Shown piece after piece: positions 17,178-26,485 of a DNA stretch of 64,000 nucleotides. Under the pieces are notes generated by a model that saw only the letters and a program-made list of their open reading frames with translations, ran no database searches and was not told where the DNA came from. The stretch is taken from contig CAVPLC010000088.1 in NCBI GenBank assembly GCA_963705835.1, positions 1 through 64,000 on the forward strand. The letters run 5' to 3'. Both the position numbers and the translations under genes were made by a program. The stretch's first letter is position 1. The number at the start of each line of letters is the position of its first letter. The DNA comes from Palsa-504 sp963705835 (GTDB taxonomy: Bacteria > Actinomycetota > Actinomycetes > Streptosporangiales > Streptosporangiaceae).

Positions 17178-18623
17178 CTACGGGTGCTCGGCGGCGCGCT
17201 TCTCGGCGGCTTCGGCGAGCAGGGCGAGCTCGTCGACCAGGTAGCCGGCCAGCACGTCGATGTCGGGCACCAGCTCGCGGCAGGCCACCAGGCCGAAGTG
17301 CAGCTGGCCCAGGTAGCCGACCAGCGTGATGTTCAGGCCCTGGCCGTCGGTGACCACCGACACCGGGTAGTGGGCGAGGACGTTGGCCCCGCACAGGTAG
17401 ACCGGGACGTTCGGGCCGGGGACGTTGGAGATCGTCACGTTGAACGGCGGCAGCCGGTGCAGCAGCCCGGTGGCGAACACGACGCGGGCGGCCCGGGCCG
17501 TCAGAGCGGGCGGGGCGAAGTCGCTGACCTGGTCGACCAGGCCCTGCGGGATCACCGCCTGCTGGGCCTTGGCGATCTTCGTGGCCGCGTGCACCATCTC
17601 CAGCCGCAGGCCAGGCTCGCCGACGTTGGTGGGCAGCGCGGCCAGCATGGCCGACACCTTGTTGCCCAGCGCCCCCTTGCTGGCCGGGTCGTGCACCGAG
17701 ACCGGGATCATCGAGATGAGCGGCTGGGCCGGCAGCGCGTCGTGATCGGCCAGCCAGCGCCGCAGCGCGCCGGCGGACATGGCCATCACCACGTCGTTGA
17801 CCGAGACCCCGAACGCGTTCTTGACCATCTTGACCGTGCCCAGGTCCACGCTGCGGATCGCGAACCTGCGGTGCGCGGTGATCGGCTTGTTGAACGGCGT
17901 GGCGGGGGCGCGGCCCGGGGTGGTGGCGATGACCTCGCCGTCGCCGCGGTTCAGCCCGAGCATGCCGCCGACCACCGTGCCCACCACCGGCGCCAAGGTG
18001 GGCAGCACCCGGACCAGCTCGTTGGTGAAGCGGACGGTCTGGACCGGGCGCCACGCCGCCTTCACGGCCGCCCGGGCCGCCAGTTCGGCCCAGTTCGGGG
18101 CCTTTTCCGGGCGGAACGGCTCGGCCGGGGGCAGCTCCCGGCCCGCCGGCGTGAGATCCATCAGGATGGTGAGCAGCTCGGTGCCGGACACGCCGTCGAC
18201 CGCGGCGTGGTGGATCTTGGTGTAGACCGCGGCCCGCCGCTTGGCCAGCCCGGTGATCAGGTAGATCTCCCACAGCGGGCGGCTGCGGTCCAGGGGCCGG
18301 GCGTGCAGCCGGCTGACCTGCTCGGTGAGCTGGGCGTCGGAGCCCGGGTGCGGCAGGGCGAGCTCGCGGACGTGGTACTCGATGTCGAAGTCCGGGTCGT
18401 CGATCCAGTACGGCTGGTCCAGGCCGAGCGGGACGTTCAGCAGCTTGCGCCGCAGGACGGGCACGAGCGGGATGCGCTCGGCCAGGACCTCGGTCAGCCG
18501 GGCCAGGGTGAGCGGCTTGGGCGCCTCGCGCGGGTCCAGCACGGTCAGCCCGCCGACGTGGCCGGTGGTGGTGGGCGTCTCCAGGGCGAGGAACGAGGCG
18601 TCGAGCCCGGTCAGTTGCTGCAT
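17178..18623 (-). CDS. Wax ester synthase / diacylglycerol acyltransferase (WS/DGAT)
   Basis: The 481-aa protein has the catalytic motif HHAAVDG at residues 138-144, the N-terminal LTGLDASFLALE signature, and NVPGP and GLNITL blocks in the C-terminal half. It esterifies acyl-CoA to alcohols or diacylglycerol, producing storage wax esters or triacylglycerol at the inner membrane. Full length for the family. Neighbouring hydrolases, the divergent acyl-CoA synthetase and the TetR gene support a neutral-lipid role. Confidence 0.95.
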   Translation of the reverse strand: MQQLTGLDASFLALETPTTTGHVGGLTVLDPREAPKPLTLARLTEVLAERIPLVPVLRRKLLNVPLGLDQPYWIDDPDFDIEYHVRELALPHPGSDAQLTEQVSRLHARPLDRSRPLWEIYLITGLAKRRAAVYTKIHHAAVDGVSGTELLTILMDLTPAGRELPPAEPFRPEKAPNWAELAARAAVKAAWRPVQTVRFTNELVRVLPTLAPVVGTVVGGMLGLNRGDGEVIATTPGRAPATPFNKPITAHRRFAIRSVDLGTVKMVKNAFGVSVNDVVMAMSAGALRRWLADHDALPAQPLISMIPVSVHDPASKGALGNKVSAMLAALPTNVGEPGLRLEMVHAATKIAKAQQAVIPQGLVDQVSDFAPPALTARAARVVFATGLLHRLPPFNVTISNVPGPNVPVYLCGANVLAHYPVSVVTDGQGLNITLVGYLGQLHFGLVACRELVPDIDVLAGYLVDELALLAEAAEKRAAEHP

Positions 18624-18633
18624 GTCGGGTTCC

Positions 18634-19609
18634 TCAGGTTTCCATGGCGAAGTGACGGTCCAGCCAGTCGCGGATCGTGTCGGTGGTCACGTCGGGCACC
18701 TCGAGCATCGGCGTGTGCCCGACACCGGGGAGGAAAACGGACTCCCAGCGCGGGTTCCTGGCCGCGGCCTGGCGCATGGCGGCCACCTGGACCAGCCGGT
18801 CGTCCTCCCCGCCGATGAGCAGCACGGGAACGTCGATCCCGGCCATCATGTCCCGGTAGCGCCCGCGCAGGCCGAGCACCCGCAGCAGCGAGCGCGAGGC
18901 CGCGAGGAACGTCCTGGCCCGCACCGTGGCCTGATGCGGGGACACCGGCTTGCGGCGCTCGATGAGCGCGATCTCGGCCGCGGTCATCGTGGGGTTGGCC
19001 CGCGACGGGTCGGCGAAGCAGAGCTCCAGGAGCTGCTGGACGGCCTGTTCCGGCGAGCGCTGCATCATGTACCGGCGGACGAACACCTCGCCGAGGCCGG
19101 GCAGCGCGTAGAGCAGGAACTGGCCGGTGACCCGGGGGTCGAGCCTGCCCCGGGGCAGCGGCAGCGCCGGGTCGATCAGCACCACGCCCGCCACGGTGTC
19201 CGGCTCGGCCGCGGTGTGCAGGATGGATATCAGCCCGCCCATGGAGTTCCCGACCAGGATCACCGGGGCCCCGATGACCTCGCGCACGAACCGGCTGACC
19301 AGCCGCGCGTTGGCCTGCACGGTGGCGGTGGCCACCGATCCGGGGGTCAGGCCGAACCCGTGCAGGTCCAGCGCGACGGCGCGGCGGCCCGCGGCCAGCG
19401 CGGGTCCGATCAGGCACCAGTTCAGGTGCGAGCCGCCCAGGCCGTGCACGAACACGATCGGCGGCTTGCGCTGGGTCCCTTGCTGGCCTGGGTTGAACTC
19501 GATCCAGTGCACGGGACCGTCCAGGTCGGTGACGTGACCCTGGACGCTCCCATGCGGCCGCGAAGTCCTCGGGTGCCGGGCGGGTGCCGGCCCGGTCGGA
19601 GATGGTCAT
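18634..19609 (-). pseudogene. Alpha/beta-fold hydrolase with N-terminal frameshift
   Basis: The main frame (from about 19512) gives 292 aa with PIVFVHGLGGSHLNW oxyanion region, nucleophile elbow VGNSMGG, and catalytic Asp/His near GGEDDRLV and GVGHTPML. A coupled start at 19609 (ATGA overlap with the next gene) reads MTISDRAGTRPAPEDFAAAW in another frame. The two join if one base changes at about 19540-19555. Without that, a GTG at 19512 is the likely start. Role: lipase or esterase in the lipid operon. Confidence 0.75.
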
Positions 19610-20463
19610 GGGTACATCATCCGCATCAGCGCGGGCGGGCGGAACGGGCGGTGCTGCCCGGGCGGTTCGGCCAGCCGGTCGGCGATCAGCCACAGCGTGG
19701 CCGGGTCGACGCCGAAGCCGACGTGAGAGCAGCGGACCTCGACGTTCTGGTGCAGCCGCGACTCGGGCTCCACGCAGGCCTGCCAGGACACGATGCCGTC
19801 CCAGCGGGAGTACACCGAGGTCGACCGGACGCCGATGGGCCGGGCCCGCTGATCCCGGCTCGGCAGCCGGGCGCCGTCGGCGTGCAGGTGAGCCAGGCGC
19901 TGGTAGGGGCCGTGCACGCGGCTCTGCCGCGAGTCGGTGATGGCGAAGGGACTGCCCAGCGTGATGACCTGGCGGATCTGCCTGCGGTGACGGCGGGCCA
20001 GTTCCCTGGCGTAGACGCCGCCCAGGCTCCAGCCCACCAGCGACACCGGGCCGCCGGTCCGCCCGGCGTGATCCAGCAGCGCCCGCGGGAGCCCGGCCAG
20101 CACCTCCTCGGTCGGCCCGCGATTGCGGCCGAGGTCCCAGCCGCGCACGTCATAGCCCAGCCAGGCCAGGAACCGGCGCAGCGGGACGGTGCTCGTGTCG
20201 GAGGCCAGCAGCCCGGGCAGCACCAGCACCCCGTGGCCGTCGCCGCGCGGCGCGGTCGCCAGCCAGGGCGCGGCCAGCGGCAGCGCGGTCAGGTCGGCCA
20301 GCGCGCGGAGGGGCTCGGTCAGGAACAGCGCGGCGGAGGGCCGGGGCCCGGTCTGGCCCGTCGCCTCTTGTTCTCCGTCTTGTTGTTCTCCGTCTTGTCC
20401 CGATCCCCGGACGAGGTACATCACGGGCTGCTCCGCTCTGTTCGTCGCCACGTTCGTCGCCAC
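19606..20463 (-). CDS. Alpha/beta hydrolase / lipase-like protein
   Basis: The 285-aa protein has VLVLPGLLASD near residue 80, a GWSLGG nucleophile elbow and a C-terminal CSHVGFGVDP His region. These are typical of actinobacterial acylglycerol-lipase-like proteins found beside WS/DGAT genes. A short N-terminal DGEQ repeat (encoded by 12-bp repeats near 20365-20400) is unusual and probably disordered. It is the first gene of the lipid operon, divergent from the acyl-CoA synthetase with 60 bp between starts. Confidence 0.85.
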   Translation of the reverse strand: MATNVATNRAEQPVMYLVRGSGQDGEQQDGEQEATGQTGPRPSAALFLTEPLRALADLTALPLAAPWLATAPRGDGHGVLVLPGLLASDTSTVPLRRFLAWLGYDVRGWDLGRNRGPTEEVLAGLPRALLDHAGRTGGPVSLVGWSLGGVYARELARRHRRQIRQVITLGSPFAITDSRQSRVHGPYQRLAHLHADGARLPSRDQRARPIGVRSTSVYSRWDGIVSWQACVEPESRLHQNVEVRCSHVGFGVDPATLWLIADRLAEPPGQHRPFRPPALMRMMYP

Positions 20464-20523
20464 GACCTAGGCACGGTGGTGATACACCTTTAATATATGT
20501 CTCACCTCTAAGGGGGCGGGAGC
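20464..20523. promoter_or_regulatory. Divergent promoter region of the lipid module
   Basis: These 60 bp separate the starts of the lipase and acyl-CoA synthetase. They contain an AT-rich TTTAATATATG stretch that could hold a -10 element, followed by the purine-rich ribosome site AAGGGGGCGGGAGC. A shared regulator would act here; the QsdR-type TetR is a candidate. Confidence 0.45.
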
Positions 20524-22054
20524 ATGAGTTTCAACCTGGCGACCATCTTGACCGAGACGACGCTGGCCGCGCCGGATGCTCCGGCATTCCGGTTCGGCGG
20601 GTCGGCGACAACCTACCGCCAGCTCGACGAGCAATCGGGCCGCGTCGCGGCGGGCCTGCGCGCCCAGGGCCTGCGCCCCGGCGAGGTGGTGGCGCTGCAG
20701 CTTCCGAACGTCCCGCCGTTCCTGACCGCCTACTTCGGCGCGCTGCGGGCCGGGCTGGTGGTGCTGCCGCTCAACCCGCTGCTGATGGCGCCCGAGCTCG
20801 AGTACCACCTGGGCGACTCCGCGGCCAGGCTGCTGATCGGGTTCGAGGGCATGCACGCCGAGGCCGCCAAGGCCTGCGAGACGCTCGGCGTCCCGCTGTA
20901 CCTGGCCGGGGTTGGTCCCGCGGGCGGATCGCTGCCCGAGGGCGCGCGCCCGGTCTCGGAGCTTTTCGGCGCTTTGTCCGCGGACTCTGCGGATATCGAA
21001 CCACGCGACCCGGGTGACACGGCGGTGCTCATCTACACCAGCGGCACCACGGGCAAGCCGAAGGGCGCCGAGCTCACCCACTTCCAGCTGTACATGAACT
21101 GCACCATCGCGGGCCAGCTGTTCGGCTACCACAGCGACGACGTCACCCTGGCCGTGCTGCCGTTCTTCCATGTGTTCGGCCTGTCGTCGGTGATCAACGT
21201 GGCCGTGCGGTACGGCGGCTGCCTGTCGATCGTGCCGCGGTTCACGCCCGCCGGGGTGCTGGACGCCCTGGAGGGCGACCGGTGCACGGTGATCGGCGGG
21301 GTGCCGACCATGCTGCACGCCCTGGCGCATCAGGACATCACCGGCCGCGACCTGTCGGCGCTGCGCGTCGCGGTGTCCGGCGGCGCGTCGCTGCCGGAGG
21401 ACATCATGCGGACCTTCGAGGGCAAGTACGGCATCGAGGTGCTCGAGGGCTACGGCATGTCCGAGACGGCGAGCTCATGCTCGTTCAACCGGCCCGGCGA
21501 CACGCGGGCGCTGTCCATCGGCAAGCCGATGTGGGGGGTCACCATGCGGGTGGGCGACGCCGCGGACCGGCCGCTGCCGCCCGGCCGGGAGAACGTGGGC
21601 GAGATCTTGATCCGCGGCCACAACGTGATGAAGGGCTACCTCGGGCGGCCCGAGGCCACCGCGGAGGCGCTGCGCGGCGGCTGGCTGCACTCGGGCGACC
21701 TGGGCTACATGGATTCGCGATGGCTTCTACTTCATCGTCGACCGGGCCAAGGACCTGGTGATCCGCGGCGGGTACAACGTGTACCCGCGCGAGATCGAGG
21801 AGGTGCTGTACGCCCACCCGGACATCGTCGAGGCGGCCGTGATCGGCAAGCCGGACGAGCGGCTCGGCGAGGAGGTCGTGGCCGTCGTGGTCCCGCGACC
21901 GGGTTCCGAGCTGAGCGCGGACGACGTCATCGCCTACACCCGGGAGCGGCTGGCCGCGTACAAGTACCCGCGCGAGATCCGGTTCATGGCCGAGCTGCCC
22001 AAGGGCCCCTCCGGCAAGATCCTGAAGTCCGCGCTGCGCGACGCGGTCTCATGA
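20524..22054 (+). pseudogene. Long-chain acyl-CoA synthetase (AMP-forming), frameshifted
   Basis: The main frame has the AMP-binding motif LIYTSGTTGKPKGAE, VPTMLHAL, EGYGMSETAS and GWLHSGDLGYMDS. At 21714-21719 a surplus base shifts the frame. The continuation is in the third frame: GFYFIVDRAKDLVIRGG, YNVYPREIEE, and the catalytic Lys in GPSGKILKSALR, ending at 22054. The corrected length is about 510 aa. It activates fatty acids to acyl-CoA, supplying WS/DGAT. The stop overlaps the end of the convergent FadR-type gene by 6 bp. The break is probably a sequence error. Confidence 0.85.
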
Positions 22055-22804
22055 GCCTGAGTGGGCCCCGTCCTGCTGGGCGGCTGACCATCTGAGCAGG
22101 CCGATGTCGGCCACCATGTTCACGTGACGGCGCATGGCCTGGCGCGCGCCGGGAGCGTCCCCGCGCCGGATGGCCTCCAGGATCCGGTGGTGGGCGCGCA
22201 GCGACCGGGGAGGGCGGTCCGGCTCGCCGAGTGAGCTGCGCCGGGTCTCGCTGATCGGCACGGCGAGGGCGGCCATGAAGTCGGCGAGCAGGGGGCTCTG
22301 GGCCGCGCGGGTGACGGCCTCGTGGAACAGGCGGTCGCCCTCCTCGCCGAAGCCGTCCGCGTCGATGTCGGCGGCCATGATCTCCAGGGCGCGGTCCATC
22401 GCGGCCAGGTCGGCTTCGGTCCTGCGCACCGCGGCCAGCGCGGCCAGCTGCGTTTCGAGCGCCTCCCTGGCCTCGAGGATCGCCGGCAGCCGATGCCGCT
22501 GCGTCATCAGTTCCATGAGATGGCCCGAGTCGTTCGGCAGCGACCTGAGGTAAATGCCATCGCCGTGCCGGACCTCCAGCGTCCCCCGCACCTCGAGCGC
22601 GACCGTGGCCTGGCGGACCGACGCCCTGCTCACCCGCAGCGCCCCCGCGAGATCGCGCTCCGAGGGCAGGCGGTCACCCACCCGCAGCCCGGTGACCTCG
22701 ACATAGTCCAGCAGCCTGGCGGCGAGATGCTCGTAGAGCCGGCGCCGGTCAGGCGCACGAAGGGCATCGGTACTCGGCCGACTGGTCCGCTGACTCGCTG
22801 GCAT
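22049..22804 (-). CDS. GntR/FadR-family transcriptional regulator (FCD domain)
   Basis: The 251-aa protein has an N-terminal winged HTH (GDRLPSERDLAGALRVSRAS) and a C-terminal all-helical FCD domain with metal-ligand-like His at LFHEAVTRAA, HHRILEAI and MRRHVNMV. It is divergent from the Liv transporter operon, with 165 bp between starts and an inverted repeat there. It therefore probably represses the catabolic block and is released by an organic acid. FCD regulators typically respond to carboxylates. Confidence 0.9.
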   Translation of the reverse strand: MPASQRTSRPSTDALRAPDRRRLYEHLAARLLDYVEVTGLRVGDRLPSERDLAGALRVSRASVRQATVALEVRGTLEVRHGDGIYLRSLPNDSGHLMELMTQRHRLPAILEAREALETQLAALAAVRRTEADLAAMDRALEIMAADIDADGFGEEGDRLFHEAVTRAAQSPLLADFMAALAVPISETRRSSLGEPDRPPRSLRAHHRILEAIRRGDAPGARQAMRRHVNMVADIGLLRWSAAQQDGAHSGS

Positions 22805-22895
22805 CGTGTCGCGTCACCCACTCCTCCGGCCGGATTGGCAGTCCATCATGCTTCGCTGCAGGTAGCCGGCCAGACCCGTTGACACCCAAGGATAG

Positions 22896-22911
22896 CGAAC
22901 ATTATCGTTCG
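22896..22911. promoter_or_regulatory. Candidate operator for the FadR-type regulator
   Basis: Inverted repeat CGAAC-ATTATC-GTTCG in the divergent intergenic region, about 60 bp upstream of livH. It is AT-centred and well placed for a dimeric GntR protein. No experimental evidence. Confidence 0.45.
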
Positions 22912-22969
22912 GGCTACTGGCTCAGCCACTCAGTGTTTGTCACTTCAGCCCAGGTGCCCGAAGGACGAC

Positions 22970-23851
22970 ATGAACACTTTCCTTGTGACCGTTGGCGTAG
23001 GGCTCGCCACGGCCGCGATCCTGGCGCTGTCGGCCGTCGCGTTCACGCTCGAGTACGCGGTCAGCCGGATCGCGAACTTCGCCCACGGCGAGTTCCTCAC
23101 CATCGGCGCCTACGTCGCGTACTCCACGCAGGGGATCTTCCATGAGAACGTCGCGGCCGCCGCCGTGATCGCCGCGGCGGCCGGCGCGGCCGCCGGGCTG
23201 GTGCTGAACATCTTGGTGATCGAGCAGTTCAGGGGCCGCAGCGCCATCACGGTCTTGATCGCCACGCTCGGGGTGGCGCTCATCGCCGAGAACGTGCTCG
23301 ACATGATCTACGGAGCGGCGAACGTCACGTACAGCTTCGCGCAGGGCAACCTGCACCACGTCGGGCCGTTCCTGTGGACCACGTCCGATATCGAGGTGAT
23401 CATCTCGGCGCTGGTCGTGGCCGGACTCATCTACCTGCTGCTGCAGCGAACGCGCTTCGGCAAGGCGATCCGGGCCGTTTCGCAGGACCGGGCGCTCGCC
23501 CAGGTGAGCGGCATCCCGGCGCGGCGGATCATCATGCAGACCTGGGCCCTCGCCGGTGCCGTGGCGGGCTTCGCGGGCTTCGCGTACGCCGCCACGATAG
23601 GCACCTTCGGTCCGCTCCTCGGCTTCAACTTCCTCCTGCTCACCATCACGGCCACGGTCGCCGGGGGCCTCGGGCGGCCGTACGCGACCCTCGGCGGCGC
23701 CCTCATCGTCGGGCTCGCGATTCAGATCGCCGGCACCTACACCAGTTCGGCGTACGAACTGGTCTTCGCCTTCCTGCTCCTCGTGTTGCTCATGCTGTTC
23801 CGGCCGAACGGCGTGTTCGTCCGGCGGAGCTCGGTAGCGGTGCGGGCCTGA
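22970..23851 (+). CDS. livH: Branched-chain-amino-acid-type ABC permease LivH
   Basis: The 293-aa protein has eight or so membrane helices and family motifs RIANFAHGEFLTIGAY and RAVSQDRALAQVSGIP (the EAA-like loop). It is one of two permeases of a HAAT-family importer. An in-frame TTG lies upstream, but the ATG at 22970 with AAGGA gives the family N-terminus. The stop overlaps the LivM start (TGATG). The substrate may be an organic or amino acid; Liv systems outside enterics are often not leucine transporters. Confidence 0.92.
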   Translation: MNTFLVTVGVGLATAAILALSAVAFTLEYAVSRIANFAHGEFLTIGAYVAYSTQGIFHENVAAAAVIAAAAGAAAGLVLNILVIEQFRGRSAITVLIATLGVALIAENVLDMIYGAANVTYSFAQGNLHHVGPFLWTTSDIEVIISALVVAGLIYLLLQRTRFGKAIRAVSQDRALAQVSGIPARRIIMQTWALAGAVAGFAGFAYAATIGTFGPLLGFNFLLLTITATVAGGLGRPYATLGGALIVGLAIQIAGTYTSSAYELVFAFLLLVLLMLFRPNGVFVRRSSVAVRA

Positions 23852-24912
23852 TGTACTGGGTCAGCGTCTTCACCGAAGCGGGGATCTTCGCCATCCTCGC
23901 CCTCGGCCTCGACGTGGTCTGGGGCTGGACCGGTGATTTCGACCTGGCCTTCTACGGGTACCTGGCGCTCGGCAGCTACATGACCTTCGTGCTCACGATC
24001 GGCAAGCCGACGCCCCCGGTCGAGTACATCATCGGCTGGCACCTCCCGGTCCTGCTCTCGATCGTGCTGGCCATCGTGGTGGTGGTGGGCTTCGCGGCCG
24101 TCATCGGGGCCATCGCCCTGCGGAACCTGCGCGGAATCTACTTCGCCGTGACCACCCTCGGCGCGGTGAGCGCGATGTACCTCCTCGTGGAGAACTACAC
24201 GCCGCTGTTCGACGGCTTCAACGGTGTCTACGGGCTGGTCAACCCGGGGCAGACGGCGCTGAACCTGACCTACAACGGCTACCGCATCGCGTTCGGCGTG
24301 GTCGTCCTCATCGTGCTCTTCCTGGCCTACCTCCTGGTGCAGCGGCTGTCGCGGAGCCCGTTCGGCCGGATGCTGCGCTCGGTGCGCGAGGACGAGCGCG
24401 CCGCCGCGGCGTACGGGCGGCAGGTCTTCTGGGCGAAGTACCGCTCCTACCTGTTCGGCGCGGCTCTCGCGGGCCTGACCGGCGGCCTGTTCGCCATCTT
24501 CGTCAGCGCGTTCAACCCGTCGGCCTGGACACCGCAGGAACTCCTGGTGATCTACGCGGCGATCCTGGTCGGCGGGCGCGGCAATCCCCGCGGCGTCATC
24601 CTCGGCACGTTCGTGGTCTACGTCGGCTTCATCGAGCTGACCCGGTACCTGCCGTCTCCGGCGTCGCGGCCGGACTTCGGTCCGGCGCTACGCCAGGTGC
24701 TCATCGGCCTCATGATCATCCTGATGCTCCGGTTCCGGCCGGAGGGTGTCTTCCGGGAGCGGCCCGGCGTCGATAGCGAACGGGAGCCGGCCCGGCCGCT
24801 GCCGTCGGACGCGGTCGGGGCGCTCGCGCCCGCGGCCACGGGCGGCCCTGGGGTTCCCGGGGTCCCCGGGGTTCCCGAGGGGCAGGCGGCCGACGACGGG
24901 GGTTCCTCGTGA
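23851..24912 (+). CDS. livM: Branched-chain-amino-acid-type ABC permease LivM
   Basis: The 353-aa second permease has membrane helices from residue 5 to about 300, with ALGSYMTF, LRNLRGIYFAVTTL and RSVREDERAAAAYGRQ. The C-terminus carries an unusual 45-aa extension rich in Gly, Pro and Val, with a GVP repeat (VPGVPGVPEG) encoded by 9-bp DNA repeats. It overlaps LivG by 4 bp. It forms the channel with LivH in the cytoplasmic membrane. Confidence 0.92.
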   Translation: MYWVSVFTEAGIFAILALGLDVVWGWTGDFDLAFYGYLALGSYMTFVLTIGKPTPPVEYIIGWHLPVLLSIVLAIVVVVGFAAVIGAIALRNLRGIYFAVTTLGAVSAMYLLVENYTPLFDGFNGVYGLVNPGQTALNLTYNGYRIAFGVVVLIVLFLAYLLVQRLSRSPFGRMLRSVREDERAAAAYGRQVFWAKYRSYLFGAALAGLTGGLFAIFVSAFNPSAWTPQELLVIYAAILVGGRGNPRGVILGTFVVYVGFIELTRYLPSPASRPDFGPALRQVLIGLMIILMLRFRPEGVFRERPGVDSEREPARPLPSDAVGALAPAATGGPGVPGVPGVPEGQAADDGGSS

Positions 24913-25685
24913 GTGCCATGCTGCTCGAGATCGAGAGCCTGACCAAGTCGTTCGGCGGGGTCCACGCGGTGCGGAACTGCACCTTCGCGGTTCCCGAAGG
25001 TCAGGTTCTGGGGCTGATCGGGCCGAACGGCGCGGGCAAGAGCACGGTGGTGGATCTCGTGTCCGGGTTCGGGCAGCCAGACTCGGGCCGCGTGCGGTTC
25101 GCCGGCGAATCGATCGTCGGCAAGCGCGCCGACGTCATCTCCCGGCTCGGGCTCATCCGGACGTTCCAGACGCCGCGCGAGTGGCGCAACCTGACCGTCA
25201 TGGATAACGTCCTGCTGGGGCGGCGCCGGTTCGCCGACGAGTCCGTGTGGCGCTGCCTGACCCGCGCGCGCAGGATCCGCCGCGCGGAGGAGGCAGACCG
25301 GGCCGCCGTGCGGGCCATCCTGGAACGCTTCCAGCTCGCCGAGCTCAGGAACGAGCTCGCGGTCAGGCTCAGCGGCGGCCAGAAGCGGCTGCTCGAATTC
25401 GCCCGCGTCGCCGCCGCCGAGGCACGGCTCATCATCCTGGACGAGCCGATGGGAGGCGTCAATCCGGTGCTGGGCGTGCGCATCGGCGAGGCCGTACGCC
25501 AGTTCGCGGCGGAGGGCCGCACCGTCATCGTGGTCGAGCACAATCTCCCGTTCATCGAGCGCACCTGCCAGCAGGTGGTCGTGATGGACCTCGGCGAGGT
25601 CATCGCGCAGGGACCGTTCTCCGGCCTGCGTGACAATCCCCGGGTGGTCGACGCCTACCTCGGCATGGACCAGAGCCATGGCTGA
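24909..25685 (+). CDS. livG: ABC transporter ATP-binding protein LivG
   Basis: The 258-aa ATPase starts at GTG 24909. It has Walker A GPNGAGKST, the signature LSGGQKRLLEFARV, Walker B LIILDEPMGGVNP and H-loop VVEHN. It partners LivF and the two permeases. The LivF start lies 8 bp before its stop, so the operon is tightly coupled. Confidence 0.93.
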   Translation: MSAMLLEIESLTKSFGGVHAVRNCTFAVPEGQVLGLIGPNGAGKSTVVDLVSGFGQPDSGRVRFAGESIVGKRADVISRLGLIRTFQTPREWRNLTVMDNVLLGRRRFADESVWRCLTRARRIRRAEEADRAAVRAILERFQLAELRNELAVRLSGGQKRLLEFARVAAAEARLIILDEPMGGVNPVLGVRIGEAVRQFAAEGRTVIVVEHNLPFIERTCQQVVVMDLGEVIAQGPFSGLRDNPRVVDAYLGMDQSHG

Positions 25686-26403
25686 CCCACCCGAGGTGGT
25701 GCTGAGCACCGACGGGCTGGCCGCCGGATACGGCGGGCCGCCGATCATCGAGGACATCTCGATGACGGTCCGCGCAGGGAAGATCACCGCCATCGTCGGG
25801 CCGAACGGCGCGGGGAAATCCACGCTGCTCAAGGCGCTGAGCGGGGTGCTGAAGGTCTCCCGGGGCGAGGTGTACGTCCGGGGCGAGAAGACCACGAACC
25901 TCCCGCCGGAGAAACTGGTCAGGCGCGGACTCGGCTACGTGCCCCAGGTCTCGAACATCTTTCCCGACCTCACCGTGCGGGAGAACATGGAAATGGGGGC
26001 GTACACGCGCCACCGCGGCACGGGCGCCCGGATCGACGAACTCTGCACACTGTTCCCTGACCTCGGCGTGTCGCTGCGGCGCAGAGCAGGAATGCTCAGC
26101 GGCGGCCAGCGCAGCATGCTCGCCATGGCCAGGGCGCTGATGCTCAAGCCCGCCGTGCTGCTCCTCGATGAGCCGAGCGCCGGGCTATCGCCCCTGCTCC
26201 AGAACACGCTCTGGGAGCAGATCGAGAAAATCTCCGCCACGGGCGTCGGGATCTGCGTGGTCGAGCAGAACACCCGGCGCACCCTCCGCCACGCGCACTG
26301 GGGCTACATCCTCGTGCTCGGGCGCAACAGGCTCGACGGTCCTGCACAGGAATTGCTCCACGACGACACGGTCGTGGAGCTCTACGTCGGCCGCATGAGT
26401 TGA
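25678..26403 (+). CDS. livF: ABC transporter ATP-binding protein LivF
   Basis: The 241-aa ATPase has Walker A GPNGAGKST, Q-loop YVPQVSNIFPDLTV, signature LSGGQRSMLAMARAL and Walker B LLLDEPSAGLSP. The start at 25678 (MADPPEV) is chosen for family length; an earlier in-frame ATG would add 16 residues inside LivG. It energises import together with LivG. Confidence 0.93.
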   Translation: MADPPEVVLSTDGLAAGYGGPPIIEDISMTVRAGKITAIVGPNGAGKSTLLKALSGVLKVSRGEVYVRGEKTTNLPPEKLVRRGLGYVPQVSNIFPDLTVRENMEMGAYTRHRGTGARIDELCTLFPDLGVSLRRRAGMLSGGQRSMLAMARALMLKPAVLLLDEPSAGLSPLLQNTLWEQIEKISATGVGICVVEQNTRRTLRHAHWGYILVLGRNRLDGPAQELLHDDTVVELYVGRMS

Positions 26404-26485
26404 TGAGACGAGCCTCAGGGCCTGTGCCTTGCAGAAATGCACGCGGCAGCGCCGGAAGGCTCGCACCGGATAGAGGAGAACCAGC

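Noticed and set aside
20365..20400. Regulatory repeat
   Set aside because: Short 12-bp coding repeat within the lipase-like gene giving DGEQ residues; no sign of regulatory function.
18325..20493. 722-codon plus-strand open frame across the lipid operon
   Set aside because: Antisense to WS/DGAT and two hydrolases, all with clear catalytic motifs; no plausible domain in the plus frame.
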